Source: Nocardia flavorosea NBRC 108225
GTDB taxonomy: Bacteria > Actinomycetota > Actinomycetes > Mycobacteriales > Mycobacteriaceae
Length of the DNA: 64,000 nucleotides
Assembly (NCBI RefSeq): GCF_001613385.1
Contig: NZ_BDCG01000001.1
Span: 89,551 to 153,550 of the forward strand
Direction of reading: 5' to 3'
Of this stretch, positions 7,677-16,233 are shown piece by piece (within the stretch, counting starts at the first letter, position 1; each line of letters begins with the position of its first letter). Made by a program: the position numbers and the translations under genes. The notes beneath the pieces were generated by a model. It did no database searches. It was not told the origin of the DNA and saw only the letters and a list, made by a program, of their open reading frames with translations.

Positions 7677-8993
7677 TCAGACGAAGTCGAATCGTTCGGT
7701 GTGCAGGCGTTCGGCGGGAACACCGAGGTCGGCGAGGGCATCCTCCACGGCGGTGACCATGGGGCCGGGCCCGCATGCGAAATACTGCCTGCGGGGATGC
7801 CCGGCCGGTAGATGCCGGGCCAGTACGGCGCGATCGAGATAACCGTGTTCGCCGGACCAGCCGGCGGGTGGTCGTTCCGGAATCCGGACCACCGTGAGAT
7901 CCAGCCGCTGCTCCAAGTCCCGGATCTCGTCGTCCAGGGTCGCTTCCGGCAAGCTCCGGACAGCATGGAAGAGCAGGACCGGGCGGCGATCTTCACGGTC
8001 CGCCATCGTGCGCAGGATGCTCGCCATGGGGGTGATACCGATACCGCCCGCGATCAGCACGAATCCGGGGCCTTCGTTGCGGTCGGGAGTGAAGACGCCG
8101 TGCGGGCCGGAGATGTAGGCACGCGTGCCCGCCGGGATATCGCCGACGGTCGAGGTGAAATCGCCCAGCGCCTTGATCGTCATCTCGACCCGCCGGTGTT
8201 CCTCGGCGCTGGAGGAGAAGGAGAACGGGTGGGCCGTGATCGAGAACGGCGCGCGGTTCACCACGAGCCATCCGAACTGTCCCGGTTGGAATCGGAATCC
8301 GTCATGACCCACCGGCACCAGGCCGAGGGTATGTGCATTACCCCGCTCGGCGGTGACCCGTTCGATCCGCCAGGGCCGGCGCAACCGGAGTATCGGTTCG
8401 ACGACGCGAACCCACACCAGCAGCAGCACCAGTGCCAGCGTCATCAGTGCCCACAGCCATTTCTTCCACACCGCATCGAGGTAGTGGTCGACGAGGAACA
8501 TATGGGCGAGCGCGCACGCGACAACCAGCACGGACAGCAGGCCGTGGCAGATCTGCCAGATCTCGTAGCGAATACGGAGGCGTTTGCGCCAGACGGAGGT
8601 GGCGATCAGGATCAGCAGCAGGACCGTCGAGGCGACTGCGAACCGCGCCCGCGGCGGAGCCTGCGCCAGGTTCAGCAGACCGACGATATCGGTACCCGCG
8701 ATCTGCAGTAGCACCGGATGAGCGAGGATGAACGCCAGCGCCACATAGGACACCTGCCGGTGGAATTGCACCAGCGCGTCCTCTCCGAACGGTGCCGCGA
8801 CGGCCCGGAACCGGGCGACCAGCGCGAATTGCAGGCCCAGCATCGACATTCCGACGAAGCCGAGGGCGACGGAGAATTCCGTCAGGAACCCGCGATCGGC
8901 GTCGGCGACACCGATCGCGGCGAATACCAGCGGAACGATCGCGGCGGCCAGGTACAGCCCGAACCACGCTATACCGCGAGCGATCAGCGACAA
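7677..8993 (-). CDS. ferric-reductase-like membrane flavoprotein
   Basis: This 438-residue protein has about six N-terminal membrane helices (residues 1-215). They contain histidines placed as in haem-binding ferric-reductase/NOX domains (LVQFHRQVSY, FILAHPV, ICHGLL, LAHMF). A ferredoxin-reductase module follows: an FAD-binding barrel (about 220-315, HPFSFSSS) and an NAD(P) domain (about 320-438, IAGGIGITPMAS and FACGPGPM). It should carry electrons from NAD(P)H across the membrane to an acceptor. The acceptor could be ferric iron, oxygen or another compound; sequence does not decide. The start is a TTG, supported by an AGGAGG five bases upstream. The iron locus 31 kb away is not obviously linked to it. 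Confidence 0.8.
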   Translation of the reverse strand: MSLIARGIAWFGLYLAAAIVPLVFAAIGVADADRGFLTEFSVALGFVGMSMLGLQFALVARFRAVAAPFGEDALVQFHRQVSYVALAFILAHPVLLQIAGTDIVGLLNLAQAPPRARFAVASTVLLLILIATSVWRKRLRIRYEIWQICHGLLSVLVVACALAHMFLVDHYLDAVWKKWLWALMTLALVLLLVWVRVVEPILRLRRPWRIERVTAERGNAHTLGLVPVGHDGFRFQPGQFGWLVVNRAPFSITAHPFSFSSSAEEHRRVEMTIKALGDFTSTVGDIPAGTRAYISGPHGVFTPDRNEGPGFVLIAGGIGITPMASILRTMADREDRRPVLLFHAVRSLPEATLDDEIRDLEQRLDLTVVRIPERPPAGWSGEHGYLDRAVLARHLPAGHPRRQYFACGPGPMVTAVEDALADLGVPAERLHTERFDFV

Positions 8994-9689
8994 CTCGTCC
9001 TCCTGGTGGTTCGACTCGACCGTTGTCTGCGAAACCCGGAATCAGCTCGGCGAATTCTATGATGCGCAGAGGACGCCGGTCACCGCGCCACGCAAGGGAC
9101 TGCCGTACGGATTCCGATGTGCGGGTCGGTTGGTGATGTGCGGCGAAACTCGGATTTCGAAGAGGTCTACACGTACCTCTCGCGGTCGGTTCGGAAAAGG
9201 TGAGGATACGGGGATCCAGTGTTTTTCCGTCGAGCGTCACAATACGGCGGTTGATATCCGAAAGACGCTCGGAGTTCGATGAAGATGCGATGCTGCCGCC
9301 TGCCCTGTGGGCCTGTTCGTTACGCGCCGGCGGTGGGCGGCTAACAATTCTGATAATCCTTGTGAGTGCTGCTCTGTAAATGTGAGCTCATTGCAAGAAA
9401 CCGTATTGCGGGCCACGGATTGCCGTGGTGGGGTGCTTTTGCGTGCAGGATCGACGAAAAACTTTTCACGCGAGTGTGGTTCGGCGAAACGAGGTGCTGA
9501 CGTGGTCTGTACGAGGTGCTAATCTGCACACGGGAACTTCCCTGGAACGGGGACCCAATCGGACGATGGCTCTGCCGGACACGGATTTCCGAATATCACC
9601 GCCCAAGGTTTCGGGGAGCCTCGTCATTTCGAGCGATTTCGCAGCCGGAGAACAAACCGAAGGTTTCGTCAGAGGAAGAGAGGATCGGC
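8994..9689. other. 696-base gene-poor, lower-GC region
   Basis: No convincing protein gene is seen. From about 9300 to 9560 the base composition is visibly less GC-rich than the genes around it. The ten-base direct repeat ACGAGGTGCT occurs at 9489-9498 and 9511-9520, starts 22 bases apart, and the second copy runs into a TAATCT hexamer. The region therefore probably holds the promoter of the small peptide gene that follows. Confidence 0.45.
9489..9525 (+). promoter_or_regulatory. direct-repeat promoter ahead of the small hydrophobic peptide
   Basis: Two copies of ACGAGGTGCT with starts 22 bases apart (two helical turns) lie immediately before TAATCT at 9520-9525, a fair -10 element. A -35 element is poor, so an activator bound to the repeats is plausible. 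Confidence 0.4.
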
Positions 9690-9773
9690 ATGAGTGCGGT
9701 TATCGGCCTCGGCTCGGCGGCCGCGGGAGCGGCCCTGAGCCTCGCGTGGGGCCTGCTGGGCATCATCATCTGA
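9690..9773 (+). CDS. 27-residue hydrophobic peptide
   Basis: An ATG frame preceded by AGAGAGG at good spacing encodes a 27-residue product. Nearly all of it is hydrophobic or small: it opens MSAVIGLGSAAAGAA and ends in GLLGIII, with glycines spaced as in packed membrane helices. It has no signal peptidase site or charge. It could be a membrane-inserting peptide, a toxin-like peptide or a small regulator. A second, weaker frame beginning after AAAGGAGG at about 9777-9784 would give a basic peptide ending at 9892, but it lacks a normal start codon. I do not recognise a family. Confidence 0.45.
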   Translation: MSAVIGLGSAAAGAALSLAWGLLGIII

Positions 9774-9910
9774 AGAAAGGAGGCGTCGTTTACCTGAGCA
9801 GCAAAGATACTATCCATCGAGTACTGAGGACGCTGTCGCCGGTCCGTAGCGCGATGCACCGAAGCGCGCCACGGCCGGTGAAGCGTGCGTGATACCCGGG
9901 TATTGCCGGA

Positions 9911-10990
9911 TTACCGGTTCAGGCCGGCCTCCGCGGCGCCGGCGGTCAGTCGATCGAGGCCGAATGCCTCGACGGGACCGAGGGCGCCGGTGCCGAGCAG
10001 GCCGCCGTCGAGTACGGTCCGGGCGCCCCAGGCGAGGATCGCCGCGGTGAAGTCGTAGGGGTCCACCCCCGCGAGCGTCACCGAGGCTCGATTACGGCCC
10101 GCGGCATCGGATACGTCCGCGACCGCCCAGGTGCGGGTGCGGGCCCGTGCGGCGGGCGCCGGACCGCCGGTCGAGCCTTTCACCACACGGGTCAGCGCGG
10201 TTTCGCCCAACTTTTTCACGGGCTCCACGCGGGCGATCGCGGCGGTGATCAGTGAGGTTGCCCGCAGGCCGTGGGCGGCGGGCCCGGGAAGGCCGAGATA
10301 GACGTTCGCTTCGCGGAGCTGCGGATACGAGCGGGCCAACGCGAAATGCTCCGAACCCGGTACCGACGCCGCGGTGCGAGAGCGCCCGGCGACCTCGAAA
10401 TCGCGTACCCGGGCCGCTGTTCGCTGGGGTACGATCCGGCCGTCGCGCAGGGCGAAACCGTCTTCGAACAGCATGCCCGCCATGGACGCGCGGGTGCCGC
10501 CGCTCGTGCCGGGATCGGCGATGAAGTAACCGATATCGGCGCGAACGGCGTCCGGCGCCTCGGCCAGGGCGAGAGCCGCGGCCAGATTGCCCGGCACATA
10601 ATCGAATCCGAAGGCGGTGAGCAGTGCGATATCCGCCCGGCGGGCTTCGTCGTCGTGGTCGAATACCGTGCGGATGAACGGGCCTTCTCCGGTGGAATCG
10701 AAATAGTGCGCGCCCGCTGCGACAGCCGCTGCCAGTGCAGGCTTTCCGTAACGCAGGAAAGGGCCCACCGTCGAGATCAGCACATCGCCTCGGCCCAGAA
10801 GTGCACGGACCGAGGCGGGATCGGTCACATCGGCCACCGCGGTATCCGCGCCGCCGGTCTCGGTGGCCAGTTGTGCGAGGGAATCGGCGTTACGCCCGGC
10901 GAGCACGGGCGCGGTGCCGCGGGCGGTGAGCGCCTGCGCGATCAGGCGACCGGTGTAGCCGGTGGCTCCGAACAACACGATCTTCGGCAT
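9911..10990 (-). CDS. saccharopine dehydrogenase-like NAD(P)-binding oxidoreductase
   Basis: This 359-residue protein opens with a Rossmann motif, IVLFGATGYTGRLIAQAL, and continues with AGRN and the ISTVGPFLRYG and HYFDSTGE segments typical of the saccharopine-dehydrogenase-like superfamily. In mycobacteria this family includes trans-acting enoyl reductases of lipid synthesis and many uncharacterised members. Its length is shorter than the trans-acting enoyl reductase group (about 410 residues), so I do not assign that reaction. ATG is preceded by GGAAG. It is the last gene of a same-strand set with the rhodanese and membrane-protein genes, 118 bases behind the rhodanese. Confidence 0.65.
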   Translation of the reverse strand: MPKIVLFGATGYTGRLIAQALTARGTAPVLAGRNADSLAQLATETGGADTAVADVTDPASVRALLGRGDVLISTVGPFLRYGKPALAAAVAAGAHYFDSTGEGPFIRTVFDHDDEARRADIALLTAFGFDYVPGNLAAALALAEAPDAVRADIGYFIADPGTSGGTRASMAGMLFEDGFALRDGRIVPQRTAARVRDFEVAGRSRTAASVPGSEHFALARSYPQLREANVYLGLPGPAAHGLRATSLITAAIARVEPVKKLGETALTRVVKGSTGGPAPAARARTRTWAVADVSDAAGRNRASVTLAGVDPYDFTAAILAWGARTVLDGGLLGTGALGPVEAFGLDRLTAGAAEAGLNR

Positions 10991-11108
10991 TGGCTGGTTC
11001 TTCCGTTCTGTCCATCGATCGGGTGGTGCGATATCACCGTGGTATGCACGACACTACGTCGGCACGGCTTGCCCGCAGTGGACCGCCCGCAGGTGGGGCC
11101 GGGGTAGG

Positions 11109-11444
11109 TCACCGCCCCGGTTCCAGCGCTCCACCGGCGGCCCGCCAGTCGATCAGTCCACCCGACATGTTCTTGGCTTCGAAGCCGTACTCGATCAATA
11201 GATTGGCGGCTCCGTAGGATCGCAGGCCACCGGTGCAGAAGGTGATCAACAGCCGATCGTCGGGCAGTTCGGCGCACTTGTCCGTCAACTGCTCCAGGGG
11301 CAGGTGGGCCGCGCCGGGGATCCGGGTCCGATGCCATTCGAATCCACGGCGGACATCGACGATGAGGGCGCCGGCTCGAACGGCCTCGATCGCTTCCGCC
11401 GCGGACAGAGAAGGTGCACGGTACAGGTAATGACGGATGCTCAT
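11109..11444 (-). CDS. single-domain rhodanese-like sulfurtransferase
   Basis: This 111-residue protein has one rhodanese domain, with VDVRRGFEWHRTRIPGAAHLP near its N-terminal half and the active-site loop CTGGLRS carrying Cys70. That cysteine would carry a persulfide. The start is ATG 11444, with a GAGG ten bases upstream; an in-frame codon 57 bases further up would add a proline- and charge-rich leader with no ribosome-binding site. It follows the membrane-protein gene after 60 bases. Rhodaneses paired with small membrane proteins often act in thiosulfate or sulfide handling; this is an inference from context. Confidence 0.8.
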   Translation of the reverse strand: MSIRHYLYRAPSLSAAEAIEAVRAGALIVDVRRGFEWHRTRIPGAAHLPLEQLTDKCAELPDDRLLITFCTGGLRSYGAANLLIEYGFEAKNMSGGLIDWRAAGGALEPGR

Positions 11445-11504
11445 ACGGGCAGATCCTCGGTTCGTGGGTTCGGGCAGCGGCCGGCCGGTCGCCGGTTTCA
11501 TCGG

Positions 11505-11951
11505 TCAGGTGTGTGCGCCCGGGCGGACGATCATCAGGACGACGACGATCAGCCACAGCATGTTGTAGAGACCGGCGAGCATGCCCAGGGTCCGGAGCCG
11601 GGCGCCGTGATCCGGAACCTCCATGGCCTCGCGCTGTATCGGATGGATGATCATCGTGATGATCGCGGCTACGCAGCCGGTGAGGATGATGGCTGCGGTG
11701 ATCCAGATTTCGCCCAATCGTCCCTGTAGGACGGCGAGAATCATGCCGGCGACGGGGACGATCAGTGCCAGCCGTGCGTAGGTGCCGGTGATCCGGTGTA
11801 GGACGGCGGCGACGGCGGGGGAGCGCTCCGACGCTGGGTCCGCGATCGCCACCGACGGTGCGTAGCGCGGGAACAGGCTGGTGGCGACGGCGGAACCGCC
11901 GACGAAGATGATGGCCGCCAGGACGTGGACCGACAGCAGTAGTTGGTGCAT
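11505..11951 (-). CDS. four-helix integral membrane protein
   Basis: This 148-residue protein has four predicted membrane segments: LLLSVHVLAAIIFVGGSAVA, LALIVPVAGMILAVL, ITAAIILTGCVAAIITMII and NMLWLIVVVLMIV. The first helix carries a His at the same place as in DUF2269- and CopD-like proteins, so a metal or haem role is possible but unproven. I choose ATG 11951 because an AGAGG precedes it; the ATG at 11969 lies inside the operator. A double palindrome just upstream suggests repression by the neighbouring MarR protein. Confidence 0.65.
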   Translation of the reverse strand: MHQLLLSVHVLAAIIFVGGSAVATSLFPRYAPSVAIADPASERSPAVAAVLHRITGTYARLALIVPVAGMILAVLQGRLGEIWITAAIILTGCVAAIITMIIHPIQREAMEVPDHGARLRTLGMLAGLYNMLWLIVVVLMIVRPGAHT

Positions 11952-11967
11952 GGACGAGCTACCTCTC

Positions 11968-12017
11968 AACCTTCAGGGTAGCTGAAGCTTAGCAGGCTTT
12001 CAGGCGGCCTGAAGGTT
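11968..12017 (-). promoter_or_regulatory. double palindrome, probable MarR operator
   Basis: AACCTTCAGG at 11968-11977 is the inverted repeat of CCTGAAGGTT at 12008-12017. Between them the half-site recurs, giving two adjacent palindromes: CTTCAG-5-CTGAAG at 11971-11987, and TTTCAGGC-1-GCCTGAAG at about 11999-12015. The block lies between the MarR gene and the start of the membrane-protein gene. Confidence 0.6.
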
Positions 12018-12047
12018 ACTTGCGTCGCACCTCTCGATCCTCCGGTG

Positions 12048-12491
12048 TCAGGCCCCTGTCCCGCGAAACGCCTCCACGACGGCGGTACCGATCCGGCGCT
12101 GTACCGGGTCGGCCGCCGCACCGAACAGCCGCTCGTCCACTTCCGTGACCACCTCTTGGGCAGTCCGCAGCAGGCGCTCACCGTCCGCGGTGAGTTCGAT
12201 CGCCGACGCCGACCCGGCGCGGGCGGTGCGGTCGCGGACGAGTCCGGCGGCGACGAGCGCCTTCACTGCGGTATGCGCGCTCTGCACGCTGATCCCCGAC
12301 ATCCGCGCCAGTTCGCTGAACGAGGCCCCCGGAACGCCGGAGATATGTCCGAGCAGACCCAAACGCCCCACGGTGAGATCCAAATCGGCCAGTCCCGCGT
12401 TCAGTTCGGTCTCCACCCGTCGCGCCAGCGTCAGTACGATGATCGAAGCGCTGGTCACCGGCGGTGTCCGGTCGTTGTCGGTACTCACCAT
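12048..12491 (-). CDS. MarR-family transcriptional regulator
   Basis: This 147-residue winged-helix protein has the normal MarR length. The DNA-binding core (about residues 45-110) includes GASFSELARMSGISVQSAHTAV and a wing with DRTARAGSASAIELTADGERLL. N- and C-terminal helices form the dimer interface. The ATG at 12491 is favoured because upstream in-frame codons are proline- and arginine-rich with no ribosome-binding site. It lies upstream of the membrane protein, rhodanese and saccharopine-dehydrogenase-like genes, and a double palindrome in the gap is its likely target. No cysteine pair for redox sensing is evident. Confidence 0.8.
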   Translation of the reverse strand: MVSTDNDRTPPVTSASIIVLTLARRVETELNAGLADLDLTVGRLGLLGHISGVPGASFSELARMSGISVQSAHTAVKALVAAGLVRDRTARAGSASAIELTADGERLLRTAQEVVTEVDERLFGAAADPVQRRIGTAVVEAFRGTGA

Positions 12492-13103
12492 CCCAGTTTC
12501 GCGCACACCGCCCGTTTCACCACTCGCAGGTACCTCGGGTCCTGGACTCGGTGCGCAGCCGATTCGTTCCGGGTGAGCGGCACGGACCCTCCGAACCCCA
12601 GCTGTCGATCGGTTCATGGCGACGTGAGTGCACGGTCGGTCGATGTCACTGTCTCATTCGAGTCTGCGGCGGCAGGTGGGTCGCCGCCGCCCTCATCGGC
12701 CGAGTCCCTGTTCGGCAGACCGGTGATCCGGTGGATGCCGCGAACGGCCGGTTGCTCTTGCGTGTGCGGCGGGTGCGCCACGGTTACGTGGCCACCCATG
12801 CCGGCGCCTTTCGGATCGTGGTGCGCCTACCGAGTTCTGGTCGTTCGAAACCAGTCGGTCGATGCGATGTTCCGCCGTACCGAGGTGATCGAGTTCGGAT
12901 CCTGTTCGACACCGGAGCGCAGCCCGCGACGAGGCGATGAAAACGCCGCCGGCCGAGCGTTGCACGTCCGGGCTCGTTCGGTGTCCGCGGCGGCCGGCCT
13001 GTAGGCGACGGGTCGAGGTGGTGCGTCCGATAGGTTCACTATGAGCCGCAATCGTCGGTGAACCGGCGCGGCCGGATTCCGAATACGCAACCGGGAGGGT
13101 GGA
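12492..13103. other. 612-base stretch without a supported gene
   Basis: Several frames are open on both strands, as is usual at this GC content, but none has protein-like composition plus a ribosome-binding site. The stretch must hold promoters for the MarR gene (leftward) and the crotonase gene (rightward); the latter has GGGAGGGTGGA just before its ATG. Confidence 0.4.
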
Positions 13104-14171
13104 ATGGGGATCGAAGTACGCACCCTCGGTGCTGCGGAACTGGCCGAGGGGGCCGCCGGTGTATTCGCTCTGGACGCGACCACTGTGCTCGAACCGCTGC
13201 TGCTGATCGACCTCGACGGTGTCGACGGGGCTACCGCAGCTGCCGCCGCCGCGCGGACAGCGGCACTGGGGGGACCGGCAGTGGGATTCTGTTCCGGCGG
13301 TATCAGTGCGGAACTCGCGCCGTTGACGGCCGCGCTGGACCTGACCTACGCCGCGGCCGTGGCGGATCCGGCGGACCGGGCGGTCGTCGTCACCGGCGAC
13401 GTGCCGGGCGCGGTCGCCGAGTTCACCGACTGCGTACGGCGATATCCGCAGGCGTCGAGTTTCGCGGCGCAGGTGGTACATGCTTCGGAGGGGCTGCCGG
13501 TGCCGGCGGCCATCGATGTGGAGTCCTTCGCCTACTCCACGCTGCAGGGCGGCCCGGAATTCGGTCGTTGGCTGGCGGAACGCCGCCGGCTGGGTCGTCC
13601 GCTACCGCCACCGCCCGACACCGATCCGGTTCTGCTCACCGAGGACGGCGACACCCTCCGGATCACGTTGAACCGCCCGGAGCGGCGTAACGCCTACGGC
13701 ACGGCACTGCGTGACGCCCTGGTCGAGGCGTTGCGCACCGCGCAGCTCGCCGGCACGTTCGGCCGCATCGTGCTCGACGGTGCCGGTGCGTCGTTCTGCT
13801 CCGGCGGGGATCTCGACGAATTCGGCCATACGCCGGATACCGCGACCGCCCATCAGATCCGGACCCGCGGCGGGGCGGCCCGGTTGATGGCCCGGCTGGC
13901 GGCGCGCACCGAGGTCCGCCTGCACGGCCATTGTGTGGGCGCCGGGATCGAGATCTCCGCGTTCGCCGGGCATATCGTCGCCGCCCGGGATACCGTGATC
14001 CGGTTGCCCGAGGTGGCGATGGGGTTGATCCCGGGCGCGGGCGGCACCGTGAGCGTGCCGCGGCGGGTCGGTCGATGGCGGGCGCTGCACCTGTTCGTCA
14101 CCGGTGTCGCGCTGGGTCCGGAGCGTGCACTCGAATGGGGGCTTGTCGACGAGATCGCGCCCGGCGAGTAG
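13104..14171 (+). CDS. enoyl-CoA hydratase/isomerase family protein with long N-terminal region
   Basis: This 355-residue protein has its crotonase core in the second half (about residues 172-355). The signature runs LRITLNRPERRNAYG, then the CoA-binding and oxyanion loop FCSGGDLDEF, then GHCVGAGIEISAFA and LPEVAMGLIPGAGGT. That last segment carries a glutamate of the hydratase type. The first 170 residues are alanine-rich and could be a degenerate second crotonase half. The core stops early, after GLVDEIAPGE, without the usual C-terminal helices. It should act on a CoA thioester. It stands alone between two regulators; the closest later gene is a FadR-type regulator 182 bases downstream. Confidence 0.7.
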   Translation: MGIEVRTLGAAELAEGAAGVFALDATTVLEPLLLIDLDGVDGATAAAAAARTAALGGPAVGFCSGGISAELAPLTAALDLTYAAAVADPADRAVVVTGDVPGAVAEFTDCVRRYPQASSFAAQVVHASEGLPVPAAIDVESFAYSTLQGGPEFGRWLAERRRLGRPLPPPPDTDPVLLTEDGDTLRITLNRPERRNAYGTALRDALVEALRTAQLAGTFGRIVLDGAGASFCSGGDLDEFGHTPDTATAHQIRTRGGAARLMARLAARTEVRLHGHCVGAGIEISAFAGHIVAARDTVIRLPEVAMGLIPGAGGTVSVPRRVGRWRALHLFVTGVALGPERALEWGLVDEIAPGE

Positions 14172-14262
14172 CGGGACCGTGTCACCGTTCTCGTCGGATT
14201 GTGGCGCTGTCGGCGAGATCGCGGGCGGTCGTGGACGCGAGGTGATTCGGGATGGTATTCGG

Positions 14263-14275
14263 CCTCAAAATGAGG
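14263..14275. promoter_or_regulatory. short inverted repeat upstream of the FadR-type gene
   Basis: CCTCA-AAA-TGAGG forms a 13-base palindrome about 80 bases before the GTG of the regulator gene, inside an unusually AT-rich patch (14263-14295). It may be an autoregulatory operator or a weak terminator of the crotonase gene. Confidence 0.35.
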
Positions 14276-14353
14276 TAAACATAATCATAGATTGTCGGGG
14301 CTCGAACTCCAGTGGTTGCAGGGGAGCGGCCTGACCGTATGGAGGTACGTGTA

Positions 14354-15094
14354 GTGGGACAGCCAGGGCTTCGTCCACAGAAGACCGCGATGTTGGTCGC
14401 ACAGCGCATTGTCGAGGGCATCAACAAACGCGGCAACAAGGTCGGTGACAAACTGCCGCCGGAGCGGTTGATGCTCGAGGAATACGAGATCGGCCGGGGA
14501 ACGCTGCGGGAATCGTTGCGGTTCCTGGAACTCCAGGGCGTTATCGCCCTCAAGCCCGGTCCTGGTGGCGGTCCGATCGTGCAGCAACCCGACGGTATGG
14601 GTCTGCAGACCGCGATCACGCTACTGCTGCAATTCGAGAATGCGCCCTTCCGGACCATCGTCGAGGCGCGTACGGCGCTCGAGCCGATGATGGCCCGGCT
14701 CGCTGCCGACCGGATCAGCGAAGAACAGCTCGCCACGCTGAAACATTCGGTGGACCATATGCGTGAGCACATCGACGACGAGGAGATCTTCGTCGAGATG
14801 AGCCGGGTCTTCCACGACACCATCGCGCAGGGGTCCGGCAACGCGCTGTTCGGCTATCTGATCCACGCGCTGCTGGATATGCTCGACGGCTCCGCGGTGG
14901 GGATGGAGTATCCGGAACGCCACCGCGTCGCGACCTGCGATATCCACGAGAAGATCTACAACGCCGTGGCCGCGGGGGATGCCGGTGCGGCACTTGCCGC
15001 GATGGAGGAACATATCGACGCGATCTGGCGGTACGAGGAGAAGAACTACCCCGAGGTCCTCGATACTCCGATTGCGTGGGGGTCCCGCGGCTGA
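14354..15094 (+). CDS. GntR-family regulator, FadR/FCD subfamily
   Basis: This 246-residue protein has a GntR winged helix (about residues 12-80: GDKLPPERLMLEEYEIGRGTLRESLR, then LELQGVIALKPGPGGGPIV) and an all-helical FCD effector domain (about 95-235). The FCD domain has histidines typical of metal-assisted ligand binding (VFHDTIA, ERHRVATCDIHEKIY). I place the start at GTG 14354 because GGAGG lies eight bases before it; upstream ATGs at 14312 and 14339 do not have this. FCD regulators sense organic acids or acyl-CoA. The gene sits at the edge of the acyl-CoA island and is a good candidate for its regulator. Confidence 0.82.
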   Translation: MGQPGLRPQKTAMLVAQRIVEGINKRGNKVGDKLPPERLMLEEYEIGRGTLRESLRFLELQGVIALKPGPGGGPIVQQPDGMGLQTAITLLLQFENAPFRTIVEARTALEPMMARLAADRISEEQLATLKHSVDHMREHIDDEEIFVEMSRVFHDTIAQGSGNALFGYLIHALLDMLDGSAVGMEYPERHRVATCDIHEKIYNAVAAGDAGAALAAMEEHIDAIWRYEEKNYPEVLDTPIAWGSRG

Positions 15095-15289
15095 TCGGCC
15101 GGTGGTCCGGGCGAGATCTGCGCCGCCGGCTTGCTTCGCCTGCGGCAGTCTCCGAAGCAGCGGGCGGAGCTTGCCGACGCGCACCGGGGCTGCCGGGAGT
15201 CCGACCCGAAACGATCGGGCAGATCCCGGTCGCACGGGTTGCCCGCGGAGCCGCGAGCGGTCGGCGACCCCGTGGGAGAACCGGTGCAG

Positions 15290-16216
15290 TCAGGGCCGGT
15301 AGGGATCTGCCCGTTCGACCGGCGGCGCCGATTTCCAATCGGGCAGTCCGTATTCCGGTGTTCCGACTGGAGTCTTGCCGCCCGAAAGATGCGTCCACTG
15401 CGCGTGATTGAGCTGGTGGATGGAGAAACAGGCATCGAGCGCGGTGGTGAAGCCCATCGCGTCCTGACTCTGATTCACCGAATCCTTCACCAGCAGAGCG
15501 GCCATACTGGGCACTCGCGCGATCCGGCGGGCGAATTCCAGGGTGTTCTCGCCGAGCTCGCCGGCCGGGAAGATCTTGTTCACCATGCCCAGCGCGAGTG
15601 CGTCCTCGGCATCGAGACTGTCCCCGGTGAGCAGTAGCTCCTTGGCCTTGCGGGGGCCGAATTCCCAAGGGTGGCCGAAGTACTCGACACCGCACACACC
15701 CAGCCGGGTGGCGACGACATCGGCGAACCGAGTGCCCTGCGCGGCGACGATGAGATCGCAGGACCAGGCGAGCATGAGGGCAGCGGAGAAAACGTTGCCG
15801 TGCACCTCGGCGATGGTGATCTTGCGGAGTTTGCGCCACCGCCGGGTGTTCTCGTAGAAGTAGTGCCACTCCTGGTGGAAGCGGGATTCGACCGCGTCGT
15901 GGGTGGCCCCGGTACAGGTGAAGGACCAGTGCTGATCGGGTCCGGGTTCACGTTCGGTCCGGTATTCGGAGCTGCCCAGGTCGTGGCCCGAGGAGAAGAC
16001 GGGCCCCTCACCTGCGAGGATCACCACCCGCACCGTATCGTCGGCTTCCGCCCGCAGGAAGGCGTGGGTGAGTTCCACGAGCAGTCCACGGTTCTGCGCG
16101 TTGCGGTATTTCGGGCGGTTCAGCACGATCCGCACGATCGTGCCGTCGTCGTGTGTTTCGTAGCGCAGATACCGGTAGTCCACGGAGGTCGCGGGGTCGA
16201 GCAGGGCTTCGGTCAT
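15290..16216 (-). CDS. enoyl-CoA hydratase family protein
   Basis: This 308-residue crotonase-fold protein has a full-length core: VRIVLNRPKYRNAQN, the oxyanion loop FSSGHDLGSSE, VHGNVFSAALMLAWSCDLIVA and a C-terminal trimerisation helix. The region between the CoA loop and the second oxyanion strand is enlarged (a HWSFTCTGATHDAVE segment), which is seen in actinobacterial relatives acting on bulky acyl chains. It would hydrate or isomerise an enoyl-CoA. It is 17 bases downstream of the phosphotransferase gene on the same strand, so the two form an operon. Confidence 0.78.
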   Translation of the reverse strand: MTEALLDPATSVDYRYLRYETHDDGTIVRIVLNRPKYRNAQNRGLLVELTHAFLRAEADDTVRVVILAGEGPVFSSGHDLGSSEYRTEREPGPDQHWSFTCTGATHDAVESRFHQEWHYFYENTRRWRKLRKITIAEVHGNVFSAALMLAWSCDLIVAAQGTRFADVVATRLGVCGVEYFGHPWEFGPRKAKELLLTGDSLDAEDALALGMVNKIFPAGELGENTLEFARRIARVPSMAALLVKDSVNQSQDAMGFTTALDACFSIHQLNHAQWTHLSGGKTPVGTPEYGLPDWKSAPPVERADPYRP

Positions 16217-16233
16217 CGTGAGTCCTTTTCTGA

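Noticed and set aside
8338..9240. 300-codon minus-strand frame overlapping the flavoprotein gene
   Set aside because: Arg/Pro-rich shadow frame; the real gene in the other frame starts at TTG 8993.
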